From IMG/VR virus record IMGVR_UViG_3300046376_000205, positions 1-23,204 of that record: DNA of 23,204 nucleotides; one strand, 5' to 3'. The notes beneath the pieces are model-generated. The model searched no databases. It saw only the letters and a list, made by a program, of their open reading frames with translations, and was not told the DNA's origin. This DNA is from a virus. Made by a program: the position numbers and the translations under genes. This document shows positions 1 to 6,626 of the stretch, one piece after another; the first letter of the stretch is position 1; each line of letters begins with the position of its first letter.

Positions 1-577
1 GAGGCGAAGGCCTGGGCGCGGCCGTGCCGACCGAGCGGCGCGAGGCTTCCCCGTCATCGTCCTCGTCGGACAGGGTGACGTTGAAAACCATGGCCAAGAG
101 ATACCGGCGCAAATACGTGACGGCCGAGCCGACGCCCTGCACGGGCGTGGTCTGGGTTCTGCCACCCTGCGATCCGGCCGTTGAAAGCGGCGCGTCGAGG
201 TAGTTTTCCTCGAAATATCCGGCGCTGTGCGCGACGGTACACGTGATGCGGATCTGCCCTTCGCCGGCCGGAGCCGAGCCGTATCTCACCGAGAAACCGT
301 GCCTTGTATAGATCGGGCGGATTGCCGCATCGATCGCCTCCAATTTGGCGTAGCGATTCTGCAGGTGCTTATTCTCGGCGCTGCGCACGACTGGCAACAT
401 TTCAGACTGCGCCTCGGACATCGCGGCGTTGAAGGCCTGCCGCGCGATGTCGTGCTTCATCTCTCTTTGCAAGCGAAGCAGCTCGCCGAATTTCGCAACG
501 TCAAATCCTGGGTCGATCGCGGCGCGTTCGATGAAGGTCATGAGCGCGTTGTTGCCGGCCGGTACGATCTCGTTCAT
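1..577 (-). CDS. erf: ERF-family single-strand annealing recombinase (3' end outside window)
   Basis: About 192 residues are visible and the gene runs off the left edge. Reading leftward from ATG at 577 the protein begins MNEIVPAGNNALMTFIERAA and contains the ERF-type core: QREMKHDIARQAFNAAMSEAQSEM, then NKHLQNRYAKLEAIDAAIRP, then a C-terminal block VQGVGSAVTYLRRYLLAMVF followed by an acidic DDDGE stretch. ERF proteins anneal complementary single strands in phage recombination and genome circularisation. The start lies one base after the stop of the Gp157-like gene, so the two are probably co-translated. The pairing of Gp157-like and ERF genes is common in temperate-phage recombination operons. 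Residues after the DDDGE segment are Ser/Pro-rich and incomplete here. Confidence 0.88.
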   Translation of the reverse strand, partial: MNEIVPAGNNALMTFIERAAIDPGFDVAKFGELLRLQREMKHDIARQAFNAAMSEAQSEMLPVVRSAENKHLQNRYAKLEAIDAAIRPIYTRHGFSVRYGSAPAGEGQIRITCTVAHSAGYFEENYLDAPLSTAGSQGGRTQTTPVQGVGSAVTYLRRYLLAMVFNVTLSDEDDDGEASRRSVGTAAPRPSP

Positions 578-578
578 G

Positions 579-1109
579 TCATTTTGTCCTAATGGAAAGG
601 CCCGTGCCGGCGTTGCCGAATTGCGCGCCGGGGATCTCCTGGCCGGCGTCGAGGGCGTCGCGGATCTCGCCGCGCATCGGCTCGCGCTTGGTCTTCCACC
701 ATTCTGACGGGAGCCACGCCTCGTCGATCAGGAGGGGGGCCTGCTGGTGTCTGATCCAGGCGGTGAAGTGGGGCCGCTCGAGCTTTTTGACGCCGATCGC
801 CTCGAGTGCCTCCAGGGCGACGGTGCGGTAGGCATCCCTGCGCCGTTCGAAACGCGCCTTGCGCTGGGTCAGGTCGGCCAGGCGTGCTTTGGTCAGGTCG
901 GCCAGGTCGTCCGCCGCGATCGACGCGTCGACCAGGCGCTCGATGACGCCGAGCGCGTCGCCGGCCTCGCCCTCGAGCATGTCACTGAACAGTTGTTCGT
1001 CCTGCTCGATATCCGGACAGAGGGCGAGCAGGCGCTCGCGCGTCTGCTGTAGCGTGGACACGGCGTCCATCACTGCAAAGCCGCTCAACAGGCGGTTGGT
1101 GTTCGGCAT
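579..1109 (-). CDS. Gp157-like (siphovirus Gp157 family) protein
   Basis: A 176-residue protein starting MPNTNRLLSGFAVMDAVSTL. The N-terminal half is helical and acidic (TRERLLALCPDIEQDEQLFSDMLEGE), a Lys/Arg-rich helical middle follows (LTQRKARFERRRDAYR), and the end reads KREPMRGEIRDALDAGQEIPGAQF, the usual C-terminal shape of Gp157-family proteins. Members accompany phage recombination genes, and the function is not established. The frame stays open 41 codons further upstream, but the ATG at 1109 is preferred because it overlaps the stop of the preceding gene (TGATG). The stop is one base before the ERF start. An inner ATG (MDAVSTLQQ) is a possible alternative start. Confidence 0.75.
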   Translation of the reverse strand: MPNTNRLLSGFAVMDAVSTLQQTRERLLALCPDIEQDEQLFSDMLEGEAGDALGVIERLVDASIAADDLADLTKARLADLTQRKARFERRRDAYRTVALEALEAIGVKKLERPHFTAWIRHQQAPLLIDEAWLPSEWWKTKREPMRGEIRDALDAGQEIPGAQFGNAGTGLSIRTK

Positions 1110-1330
1110 CAGTCCCGCGCGCGCCCTGAGGCACGGAACATGCTGGCGAGCATACGGCACGCAGTCGCGCCGTCGACTGGCAGCTCGTCGCTCTCGATCT
1201 TCAGGGCCAGGTTCTCGGCACTCTCGGCGCACACCGCGAACGTATCGCGCGATGCACGCTTCATGAATGCCAGGGCTGCGGCACGGGCGTTCTGTTGCTC
1301 GCTGTCATCATTCTGTCGCAAATCCGTCAC
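1109..1330 (-). CDS. Small hypothetical protein, first gene of the recombination operon
   Basis: A 73-residue protein, MTDLRQNDDSEQQNARAAAL, probably started by GTG at 1330 with a GTGAGG ribosome-binding sequence just upstream. It is mostly helical with alternating acidic and basic residues (FMKRASRDTFAVCAESAENLALKIES) and has no recognisable domain. The stop overlaps the start of the Gp157-like gene by one base, so it looks like the translational leader of the three-gene minus operon. Function unknown. Confidence 0.6.
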   Translation of the reverse strand: MTDLRQNDDSEQQNARAAALAFMKRASRDTFAVCAESAENLALKIESDELPVDGATACRMLASMFRASGRARD

Positions 1331-1537
1331 GCCTCACTTCTTCGCCCGGGATAACGACGCTGTAATGCCAGGTTCACGTTATGGGCTTGCACATGCTACC
1401 TGTCGCTTTCTACAGTGCCTAGGCCGGCGAGTGCCATACGTTGCGAAATTCAGGAAAACCGCAGCTGGCAGCTTATGGAATTTGAGAAGGGTGTAAGGCG
1501 CGCCGCGCGTGCTCGGCCGTGCCGTGATGGGGGAAGC
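1331..1537. promoter_or_regulatory. Divergent intergenic region between the recombination and replication operons
   Basis: About 200 bases separate the minus-strand recombination operon from the plus-strand early operon, so both promoters should lie here. On the plus strand TTGCAC at about 1389 is followed after roughly 18 bases by TACAGT, a possible weak -35/-10 pair. No strong dyad and no copy of the GTCCCC operator found at 7492 and 8639 is visible. The promoter call is an inference from gene orientation. Confidence 0.4.
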
Positions 1538-1720
1538 ATGGCCAAACGGAAACCTGTGGTGCGTGGGGCCTTGCCGAAAATCGCCGCGGTGACGGTGGTT
1601 CCTCCGAAGCCGCCGCGGATGTCCGGACCCTTGGTGTGGTCATTCGGCTGCAAGCACTGCGCGAGGCGGCTATTTGGTCCGGACCAGTGCGCCGCTCGCC
1701 TGCTGGCGGAGGCGGCATGA
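1538..1720 (+). CDS. Small Cys-containing hypothetical protein
   Basis: A 60-residue protein, MAKRKPVVRGALPKIAAVTV, with a basic Pro-rich N-terminus and the motif FGCKHCARRLFGPDQCAARL near the end. The CxxC plus a third cysteine could bind a metal, but only three Cys are present. The ATG at 1538 is chosen over upstream in-frame starts because a purine-rich GGGGGAAG sits at the right distance before it. The stop overlaps the next start (ATGA). It is the first gene of the plus-strand early operon. Function unknown. Confidence 0.55.
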   Translation: MAKRKPVVRGALPKIAAVTVVPPKPPRMSGPLVWSFGCKHCARRLFGPDQCAARLLAEAA

Positions 1721-1920
1721 GGCACAAACCTGACCACGAGCTTCAACTCATGCAGCGAGTGCTGCGCGACCTGGAAAAGCTGCCCCCGCTCGGACGGCGC
1801 CGGGTTGTGGCCTACTGGTCGGCGCGCATCGATCAGTTGCCCGTGCGGGCTGATGGTCATGGCGAACAGCAGCTCGACCTCGAGGACGCGTTCATCCAGC
1901 TGCGGCAGGCTGCGCAGTGA
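1717..1920 (+). CDS. Small hypothetical early protein
   Basis: A 67-residue protein (MRHKPDHELQLMQRVLRDLE) predicted to be helical: a coiled N-terminal helix, a basic LGRRRVVAYWSARID segment, then an acidic DLEDAFIQLRQAAQ tail. Its ATG overlaps the previous stop (ATGA), and its own stop overlaps the GTG of the VRR-NUC gene (GTGA), so it lies within a translationally coupled operon. No domain recognised. Confidence 0.6.
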   Translation: MRHKPDHELQLMQRVLRDLEKLPPLGRRRVVAYWSARIDQLPVRADGHGEQQLDLEDAFIQLRQAAQ

Positions 1921-2360
1921 GCAGGGCGGCGCCATTCCGCCTGACGTCGCCTCGCGTCGAAGAGACGCCATTGCACGAGGCGGTGGCGAAGATGCTGGAG
2001 CTTGTGCTGCTGCCGCCGGCCGAGTGGACGTGCTTCCCGGCCGGGAACATTCCGCTCGAGCCACGCTTCGCTGCCAAGTTGGCACGCATGGGGCTCCGCG
2101 CCGGCTGGCCGGATTTTCTGGTGGTTCACCGGTGGGTCTACGGGATCGAGCTGAAGGGGACCGGCGGCACGTTGTCGCGCACACGCGTGGTGCGCTCCGT
2201 GCGTGGCGCCATGCGCGTGGTCGAGGGGCAGGTGGACATGTTTCCGCGCCTGGTGAGCGCTGGGATGAACATCGCCGTGTGCCGGTCGGTCGATGAGGTG
2301 GTGACGGCTCTGGGGGACTGGCAGGTGCCAATGCGCGTGCGCAAGGATCATGCGGCGTGA
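1917..2360 (+). CDS. VRR-NUC domain nuclease
   Basis: A 147-residue protein. The core reads LHEAVAKMLELVLL at residues 19-32, then LARMGLRAGWPDFLVVHRWVYGIELK, then a Gln-containing helix GQVDMFPRLVSAGMNIAVCRS. The GWPDF Asp and the ELK pair give the PD-(D/E)xK catalytic set of VRR-NUC proteins. In phages these stand-alone nucleases lie in replication modules and are thought to cut branched DNA. It begins with GTG overlapping the previous stop and ends on a GTGA overlap with the next gene. It lies two genes before the helicase, consistent with a replication or recombination role. Confidence 0.82.
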   Translation: MSRAAPFRLTSPRVEETPLHEAVAKMLELVLLPPAEWTCFPAGNIPLEPRFAAKLARMGLRAGWPDFLVVHRWVYGIELKGTGGTLSRTRVVRSVRGAMRVVEGQVDMFPRLVSAGMNIAVCRSVDEVVTALGDWQVPMRVRKDHAA

Positions 2361-2698
2361 GCACGATTGCCAAATCGGGCGACTCTCTGCCAGAAATGGA
2401 AACGCCGCCCGGCGGGAACCGTGCGGCGTTGGAACTTAACTCTCGCAGCGGAAGCTGTGTGCGAAAAGCGGTGCCTGTGCAAGCACCCGTTTCGCACATG
2501 ACCTCCGCGGCGTCAAGCGGAGGTGTGCCATGTCTCCAGACATTCATTCGCGATCGGCAGCGCATGCTGCGGTCCTGGCGGTCCCTGCAGCGTCACCTGT
2601 CGCCCGGCGTCCTGGAGGACGAGGAACGCGCCACCCTCTCGGCCATGCGCCAGCTGCGCCTGCTCCGCGGGGAGGGCGCCGGCCATGACAAAGGGTAA
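2357..2698 (+). CDS. Small hypothetical protein upstream of the helicase
   Basis: The frame opens with a GTG that overlaps the VRR-NUC stop (GTGA) and encodes 113 residues, overlapping the helicase start by 14 bases. The first 47 residues are low-complexity and contain a large DNA inverted repeat (2458-2498). An ATG at 2498 directly after that hairpin gives a compact 66-residue version, MTSAASSGGVPCLQTFIRDR. The C-terminal half is convincingly helical (RMLRSWRSLQRHLSPG, DEERATLSAMRQLRLLRGE). The start is therefore uncertain between 2357 and 2498. No known domain. Confidence 0.5.
   Translation: MSTIAKSGDSLPEMETPPGGNRAALELNSRSGSCVRKAVPVQAPVSHMTSAASSGGVPCLQTFIRDRQRMLRSWRSLQRHLSPGVLEDEERATLSAMRQLRLLRGEGAGHDKG
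2458..2498. other. Two-tier stem-loop upstream of a possible internal start
   Basis: TGTGCGAAA (2458-2466) pairs perfectly with TTTCGCACA (2490-2498). Inside it GGTGC (2470-2474) pairs with GCACC (2483-2487) around an 8-nt loop. The right arm ends on the A of an in-frame ATG. It could control translation of the downstream small gene or be a protein-binding dyad. Confidence 0.55.
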
Positions 2699-4202
2699 TG
2701 GCAACGGCAAAGGCCTCGCCTGGGACGGTCTGGGGGAAGATGTTCGCAATTTCATGTCACAGAATCGGCAGCACGGACCAGGGGAGGAGGAGGGTTTACC
2801 TCCCCCCGATCCGCGCTCGCAGAGCGATTTCCGTGACGTGTGGGACGCCGTAGCGACGTCTCCCGCTACCGCACGCATCATCGAATACATCAACGGCAGG
2901 CCGTGCGACCCGATCCCGACGCTGACGGAGATCGTCGCGGCGTTCTACCGAGCGGGCCAGACCAAGGCCATCTGGCCGGAACAGATCTCCACCGTCATCG
3001 CCATCTGCGGCGGGCAGATGTCGCGCCACATCAATCTGCGCAACGATGTCATCGCAGAGTGGGGCAAGCTGCATTACGAGACCACGTTCGCCGCGCAGAT
3101 GCAGCAGGAGGCGCGCAACGAGACCGGCGTGCCGTATGCGCAATCGGTCGGCGCCTTCATCCGGTCGCAGAAGCCACCGGAATACCTCGTCGAGCCGCTC
3201 ATCCAGCGAGCCAGCCTCTACACCCTGACCGCCCTGACCAGCCACGGCAAGACCGCTGTCCTGCTGTACATCGCGCTGTGCATCGCGAGCGGTCGGCCGG
3301 TTGCCGGCAAGCACACCGTGAAGGGGCGCGTCGTGTGGTTCGCCGGTGAGAACCCCTCGGACTTCGCGCAGAAGATCTACACCGCCTGCGAGCACTGGGG
3401 CATCGACCCTGACGAGCTGGACATGGTCGTGCTGGCCGGCGCGTTCGACCTGGCCAGCATGCCGCAGGAGGCGGTGAAGATGGCCGCGGCTGGCGGCGAG
3501 ACGGCCCTGGTGGTGATCGACACGTCTGCCGCGTATCGCTTCGATGATGACGAGGACAGCAACGCCAACGCCATCACCTGGGCCAGAATGCTGCGGCAAC
3601 ACTTCCCGGTGATGCCCGGACGACCGGCGGTGATCATCGCCACGCACCCGACCAAGCACGCGGACTGCGACAATCTGCTGCCGCGCGGCGGGGGCGCCTT
3701 CCTCAACGAAGTGGACGGGAATCTCACCCTGTGGGCCGACGAGGAACAGAACACGACCACGCTGCACTGGTGTGGCAAACTGCGCGGCATGTCGTTCTGT
3801 CCGCTCCAGTTTGCCCTACAGCCCTGCCCGCACCCGACTTGGACGTTCAAGAACGGCGATCCGGTGCTCATCAAGCTGGCCGTTCCGGCCGGCGATGGGA
3901 CCAAGCCGAGGCCGACAGGCGGGAAGGGCGGCAGGCCAGACGGCGGCAAGGCGTTCATCGCCCGCAAGATCCTCGCCGATCTGCTGGTGACCGAGGGGCA
4001 GTATGGCTACGCCCCAGCAAACCTGCCCGCCGTGTCCGAATCGCGCTGGCGTGAGGAGTTCTACAGTCGAGCCTGCGTCGAGGACGCTAAAACCGATACG
4101 AAACTCAAAAGTTTCCAGCGCACAGTCGACCGATTACTGACCGCAGAAACCATCGCGAAACGCAACGAATGGGTCTGGCTGATACATCCGGAGGTTGAGT
4201 AA
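2685..4202 (+). CDS. RepA/AAA_25-type replicative helicase
   Basis: A 505-residue protein starting MTKGNGNGKGLAWDGLGEDV. The ATG at 2685 has a GGGGAGGG sequence upstream, and the in-frame extension back to 2523 is rejected because it overlaps the preceding gene. Residues 1-170 form an N-terminal domain. A RecA-like fold follows, with Walker A LTSHGKTAV near residues 184-191 and Walker B LVVIDTSA with Asp 279, then IATHPTKHAD and GAFLNEVDGNLTLW as in hexameric RepA/AAA_25 helicases. A Gly/Lys-rich linker (TKPRPTGGKGGRPDGGK) joins a C-terminal winged-helix-like segment. It probably unwinds phage DNA during replication. The stop is followed at once by the GGACAAAACC repeat cluster. Confidence 0.85.
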   Translation: MTKGNGNGKGLAWDGLGEDVRNFMSQNRQHGPGEEEGLPPPDPRSQSDFRDVWDAVATSPATARIIEYINGRPCDPIPTLTEIVAAFYRAGQTKAIWPEQISTVIAICGGQMSRHINLRNDVIAEWGKLHYETTFAAQMQQEARNETGVPYAQSVGAFIRSQKPPEYLVEPLIQRASLYTLTALTSHGKTAVLLYIALCIASGRPVAGKHTVKGRVVWFAGENPSDFAQKIYTACEHWGIDPDELDMVVLAGAFDLASMPQEAVKMAAAGGETALVVIDTSAAYRFDDDEDSNANAITWARMLRQHFPVMPGRPAVIIATHPTKHADCDNLLPRGGGAFLNEVDGNLTLWADEEQNTTTLHWCGKLRGMSFCPLQFALQPCPHPTWTFKNGDPVLIKLAVPAGDGTKPRPTGGKGGRPDGGKAFIARKILADLLVTEGQYGYAPANLPAVSESRWREEFYSRACVEDAKTDTKLKSFQRTVDRLLTAETIAKRNEWVWLIHPEVE

Positions 4203-4206
4203 TGGG

Positions 4207-4443
4207 CCGGACAAAACCCCCGGACAAAACCCCGGACAAAACCCTGCCGGACAAAACTCCCGGCATGATCCGATCAGGACGGACAAAACCCTTTAGGGGT
4301 TTTGTCCGGCCCGGATGCCCAACCGCCGGACATCCGGAAAGCCGCAGCCAGCCTGGGGTTTTGGCGGCTGGGTTCAGCGGGAAAGGGGGCCGGACAAAAC
4401 CCCCGGACAAAACCAGTTATGTCCGGCTTTGGGTTTTGTCCGG
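4207..4443. repeat. Iteron-like cluster of CCGGACAAAACC repeats, candidate replication origin
   Basis: Seven direct copies of CCGGACAAAACCC or a close variant start at 4207, 4220, 4232, 4247, 4280, 4390 and 4403. Two inverted copies lie at 4297-4309 and 4431-4443. Copy 5 (4280-4291) and the first inverted copy form a perfect 12-bp stem with a TTTAG loop. The first copies are spaced 13, 12 and 15 bases apart, not multiples of three, so they do not encode a peptide repeat. Direct repeats with hairpins directly after a helicase gene fit an origin, but an RNA role or a terminator function is possible. Confidence 0.6.
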
Positions 4444-4470
4444 ATCAACACCAATAGGTTGTGGAGTGCC

Positions 4471-4632
4471 ATGAACGATCTGCCAGACTGGATGGACGAG
4501 GCTGGTGTCGTCCTGTCGCTCCGCGTAATGACCGAGGCCGAGGCAAGGCAGTGGGGGATCCCGCTCGACGAACGGCACAACTACGTCTGCCTCGAGCAGC
4601 TCAAAGGGCTGGACGACGAGGCTCCGCCATGA
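4471..4632 (+). CDS. Small hypothetical acidic protein
   Basis: A 53-residue protein, MNDLPDWMDEAGVVLSLRVM, followed by TEAEARQWGIPLDERHNYVC. It starts at ATG 4471, 27 bases after the repeat cluster. It is acidic, with one short helix and a beta-like end. A frame opening further upstream is not used because it would run through the repeats. No known domain; its position suggests an early or middle gene. Confidence 0.5.
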   Translation: MNDLPDWMDEAGVVLSLRVMTEAEARQWGIPLDERHNYVCLEQLKGLDDEAPP

Positions 4633-4647
4633 GCTGCGGTTGATGCG

Positions 4648-5253
4648 GTGGCGGAATGTCTCATTACTAAGATAGGGCCGATTCGCGACTTTCGCACTTT
4701 CATAATGATTGACGGGAACATGTTGAGCACTTTAGTGATGAAACCGCAGGATGGTGTGGGGCGAGTGGCTAAACCCGCACTTTCCTGCGGTAGCCGTGGT
4801 GGGATTCGGTGGTTTTGTGTGTGGTGCCACCCTGGCGAAGAGCACAAAGCGCTCAGCAGCCTCACCAATCTCGGTTTCGAGGCGTATCTGCCGCTCCACC
4901 TCGCTCGCGATCGGCACTGGCACAGCAGGATTGGCCCACTTTTCCCGCGATATCTGTTCGTGCGCTTCGATGCTGCCCTGGACGCGTGGGGCGCCATTCG
5001 CAGCGCTCGCGGTGTCGGCGATCTGATCCGCCATGAGCCTGGCCAGCCGACGCCATTGCCGGATGCTGCCATCCACGAGCTGCTGTCGCGCACCTCGAGC
5101 CGCGGCATCGTCGATGATCCGGGTCAGAACAGGCCTCAGGAGGCGCCAGGCGGCGCGAAGCAGCTCTGGAGGGGCATAACAGCGCTCAGCCCCGAGGACC
5201 GCTGTAGGCTGCTCTGTAGGCTCTTCGGCGATAGCGTCTCGGCGGCAGCATGA
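4648..5253 (+). CDS. NusG N-terminal-domain (RfaH/NusG-like) transcription factor
   Basis: Up to 201 residues. The NGN fold begins at IRWFCVWCHPGEEHKALSSL (residues 53-72) and continues LTNLGFEAYLPLHL, then GPLFPRYLFVRFD and AIRSARGVGDLIRHE, the classic NusG/RfaH pattern including the FPRYLF core. There is no C-terminal KOW domain. The end is a helical stretch with SPEDRCRLLCRLFGDSVSAAA. NusG-family proteins bind the RNA polymerase clamp and prevent pausing or termination, so this is a candidate phage antiterminator. The start is unclear: GTG 4648, ATG 4705, ATG 4720 and GTG 4765 are all in frame, and the fold needs nothing before residue 50. The stop overlaps the next start (ATGA). Confidence 0.75.
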   Translation: MAECLITKIGPIRDFRTFIMIDGNMLSTLVMKPQDGVGRVAKPALSCGSRGGIRWFCVWCHPGEEHKALSSLTNLGFEAYLPLHLARDRHWHSRIGPLFPRYLFVRFDAALDAWGAIRSARGVGDLIRHEPGQPTPLPDAAIHELLSRTSSRGIVDDPGQNRPQEAPGGAKQLWRGITALSPEDRCRLLCRLFGDSVSAAA

Positions 5254-5468
5254 GGAACCACGTGAGGAACGGCACGAACGACGAGCCGTGGGAGCCATTG
5301 CGCGGCATGAGCAAGCTGCGGTGTCACGACTGCCGCTACTGGTTCGCCGCACCGAACCCGCACGTCGAGCGCTGTCCCGACTGCGAGTTGTTACGACAGC
5401 GAGCCGAGAACGCCCGGGATTCCGATGTTCTCCGTCCGGAAACACATCTTATCGGACGTAACCAATGA
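5250..5468 (+). CDS. Small zinc-ribbon-like protein
   Basis: A 72-residue protein starting MRNHVRNGTNDEPWEPLRGM. It carries a four-cysteine motif LRCHDCRYWFAAPNPHVERC followed by PDCELLRQRAE, that is CxxC-x14-CxxC, which should hold one zinc ion. The ATG overlaps the NusG-like stop (ATGA), so the two are likely co-translated. This suggests a small nucleic-acid- or protein-binding partner, though the link to NusG function is an inference. Confidence 0.6.
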   Translation: MRNHVRNGTNDEPWEPLRGMSKLRCHDCRYWFAAPNPHVERCPDCELLRQRAENARDSDVLRPETHLIGRNQ

Positions 5469-5717
5469 CGCTGGTTGTCTAGGCTCAGCAGCTGGCTAGC
5501 CAGCCAGCCAGCCAGCCGTCAGAGTCACGAACCGAACGTGAACAGCTGGGCGCGAACCGGGCGATGTGCACCAGCGATATCAGGGGCCTGGCGATCGACC
5601 CCCCCCTACCCCGGCACCCCCGGGGGGCATGGGCAAGTCCCAAGGCCTCGGCCCCCACCGCAGAACCCTCCCGCACATTTTCCACCCCGCACGACCTCCA
5701 TTCGTTACGGAACGATC
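5469..5717. other. Intergenic stretch with palindrome, CCAG tetranucleotide run and poly-C
   Basis: No convincing gene. It holds a perfect 14-bp palindrome GCTGGCTAGCCAGC at 5491-5504, which runs into four CAGC/CCAG tetranucleotide repeats up to about 5517, and a C-rich block at 5600-5630. The open frame across it encodes Ser/Pro/Arg low-complexity sequence typical of non-coding GC-rich DNA. A promoter for the following gene may lie near its end, where TCGTT and AACGA form a small dyad (5702-5715). Confidence 0.45.
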
Positions 5718-5978
5718 ATGCGGCCACATCACTACGCCAGCCAGTATCAGGTCGTTACATCGCCGACGACGGGGAAGGTGCGGTGCATGGATGTTGCGTT
5801 GATCAAGAAGAACGCTGCGGGGTCGGGCTTCAAGCAGACGGTGCAGACTGTGCGCGCCTGGCGTGGGCGAGCTGTGGGCGATGGCAAGCCGGGCAATCCC
5901 TACGACGTTGCGTTGGGGGAGGCCCACGCCTTGCGCGCCTCGCTCGATGCGTATGTGCAGTATCTACGCCGCCGATGA
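5718..5978 (+). CDS. Small hypothetical protein
   Basis: An 86-residue basic protein starting MRPHHYASQYQVVTSPTTGK. It continues with VRCMDVALIKKNAAGSGFKQ, an Arg-rich RAWRGRAVGDGKPG loop and a C-terminal helix ALGEAHALRASLDAYVQYL. The longer frame back to 5475 is rejected because its N-terminal part is low-complexity. An inner ATG at MDVALIKK is a possible shorter start. It is the last plus-strand gene before the convergent minus operon. Function unknown. Confidence 0.5.
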   Translation: MRPHHYASQYQVVTSPTTGKVRCMDVALIKKNAAGSGFKQTVQTVRAWRGRAVGDGKPGNPYDVALGEAHALRASLDAYVQYLRRR

Positions 5979-5993
5979 CCGGGAAGGCCGGCG

Positions 5994-6036
5994 TGTCGGA
6001 GTTATGTCGCGGTTTGTCGGAGTTATGTCGGAGTTG
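5994..6036. repeat. Four short tandem repeats of TGTCGGAGTTA
   Basis: TGTCGGAGTTA occurs at 5994, 6015 and 6026 (the last ending G), with a degenerate 10-nt copy TGTCGCGGTT at 6005. The array sits in the gap between two convergent genes. A GC-rich imperfect stem (CCGGCGG 6071-6077 with CCGCCGG 6096-6102) further along may act as a terminator. Confidence 0.6.
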
Positions 6037-6110
6037 CGCCAGCGCCCCCGTGCTGGTGACGACGGCGGCCCCGGCGGTGCGGCAGTAGGCCTCCGCCGCC
6101 GGCCCGACCG

Positions 6111-6320
6111 CTAGTCGTCGTAGTCCGTGCACATGGCGAGCACGAGCGTCAGGGTGGCGCGGACGTTGCTGGCGGAGATGGCGTCCAGTGTCATGCCGCC
6201 AGCCTCCAGCAGCTTGCGCGCCTTGTCCATGTCCGGTTCCGGAAACACCTCGAGCGGGTAGACGCTGACCCAGTGCTTGAGCTGCGTCACCAGCGCCGCG
6301 AACTTCGCCTCGTCGCCCAC
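6111..6320 (-). CDS. Small hypothetical protein, last gene of minus operon
   Basis: A 69-residue protein starting with GTG at 6320: MGDEAKFAALVTQLKHWVSV, then YPLEVFPEPDMDKARKLLEA and a helical end SNVRATLTLVLAMCTDYDD. It lies 18 bases after the stop of the membrane-protein gene and is the last of six minus-strand genes. No domain recognised. Confidence 0.55.
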   Translation of the reverse strand: MGDEAKFAALVTQLKHWVSVYPLEVFPEPDMDKARKLLEAGGMTLDAISASNVRATLTLVLAMCTDYDD

Positions 6321-6338
6321 TTCAGTATACTCCGCCAG

Positions 6339-6626
6339 TCAGGATGCGACGAAGACCGCGATCACGCCCGCCGCGAACAGCACGAGCAGCGGGAATATCC
6401 ACCGCGCCTCGCGCGCCACGCCAGTCGGCCTCAGGCGCTCGAGGCGTATCTGTTCTGTCCGCGCTGCCTGTTCTGCCCGCCACTGGTGCTCCCACGCTTG
6501 GCGGTGGATGTCACGCAGGAGCCGGCGTTCAGCCAGCCAGTCAGCCAGCCACGGACGCCAGATCGGCCGCCACACGAACACGTAGAACAGCAGGCCCAGG
6601 ATGAGGCCGAGTAGGAAGTGCGTCAC
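6339..6626 (-). CDS. Small protein with two membrane segments
   Basis: A 95-residue protein from GTG at 6626, preceded by GGAGAT: MTHFLLGLILGLLFYVFVWR. The first hydrophobic segment covers residues 4-18, a charged amphipathic middle follows (LAERRLLRDIHRQAWEHQWR), and a second hydrophobic segment is near the C-terminus (WIFPLLVLFAAGVIAVFV). A hairpin topology with the charged part on one side is likely. It could be a holin-like, exclusion or spanin-type membrane protein; nothing in the sequence decides. The start overlaps the HTH gene stop (GTGA). The 140-residue longer frame is not needed. Confidence 0.6.
   Translation of the reverse strand: MTHFLLGLILGLLFYVFVWRPIWRPWLADWLAERRLLRDIHRQAWEHQWRAEQAARTEQIRLERLRPTGVAREARWIFPLLVLFAAGVIAVFVAS

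Noticed and set aside
1450-2565. 371-residue minus-strand ORF
   Set aside because: Lies antisense to four coupled plus-strand genes, including a clear VRR-NUC; its sequence is Arg/Pro/Ser-rich low complexity.
2796-3767. 323-residue minus-strand ORF
   Set aside because: Antisense shadow of the helicase, with Arg/Val/Gly-rich composition and no motif.
4202-4474. 90-residue ORF of RTKPPDKT repeats overlapping the helicase stop
   Set aside because: The DNA repeats are spaced 13, 12 and 15 bases apart and include inverted copies, so the peptide repeat is a by-product of a DNA element.
5475-5717. N-terminal extension of the gene at 5718-5978
   Set aside because: The added sequence is Ser/Pro low complexity over poly-C and CCAG repeats, and no ribosome-binding site is present.
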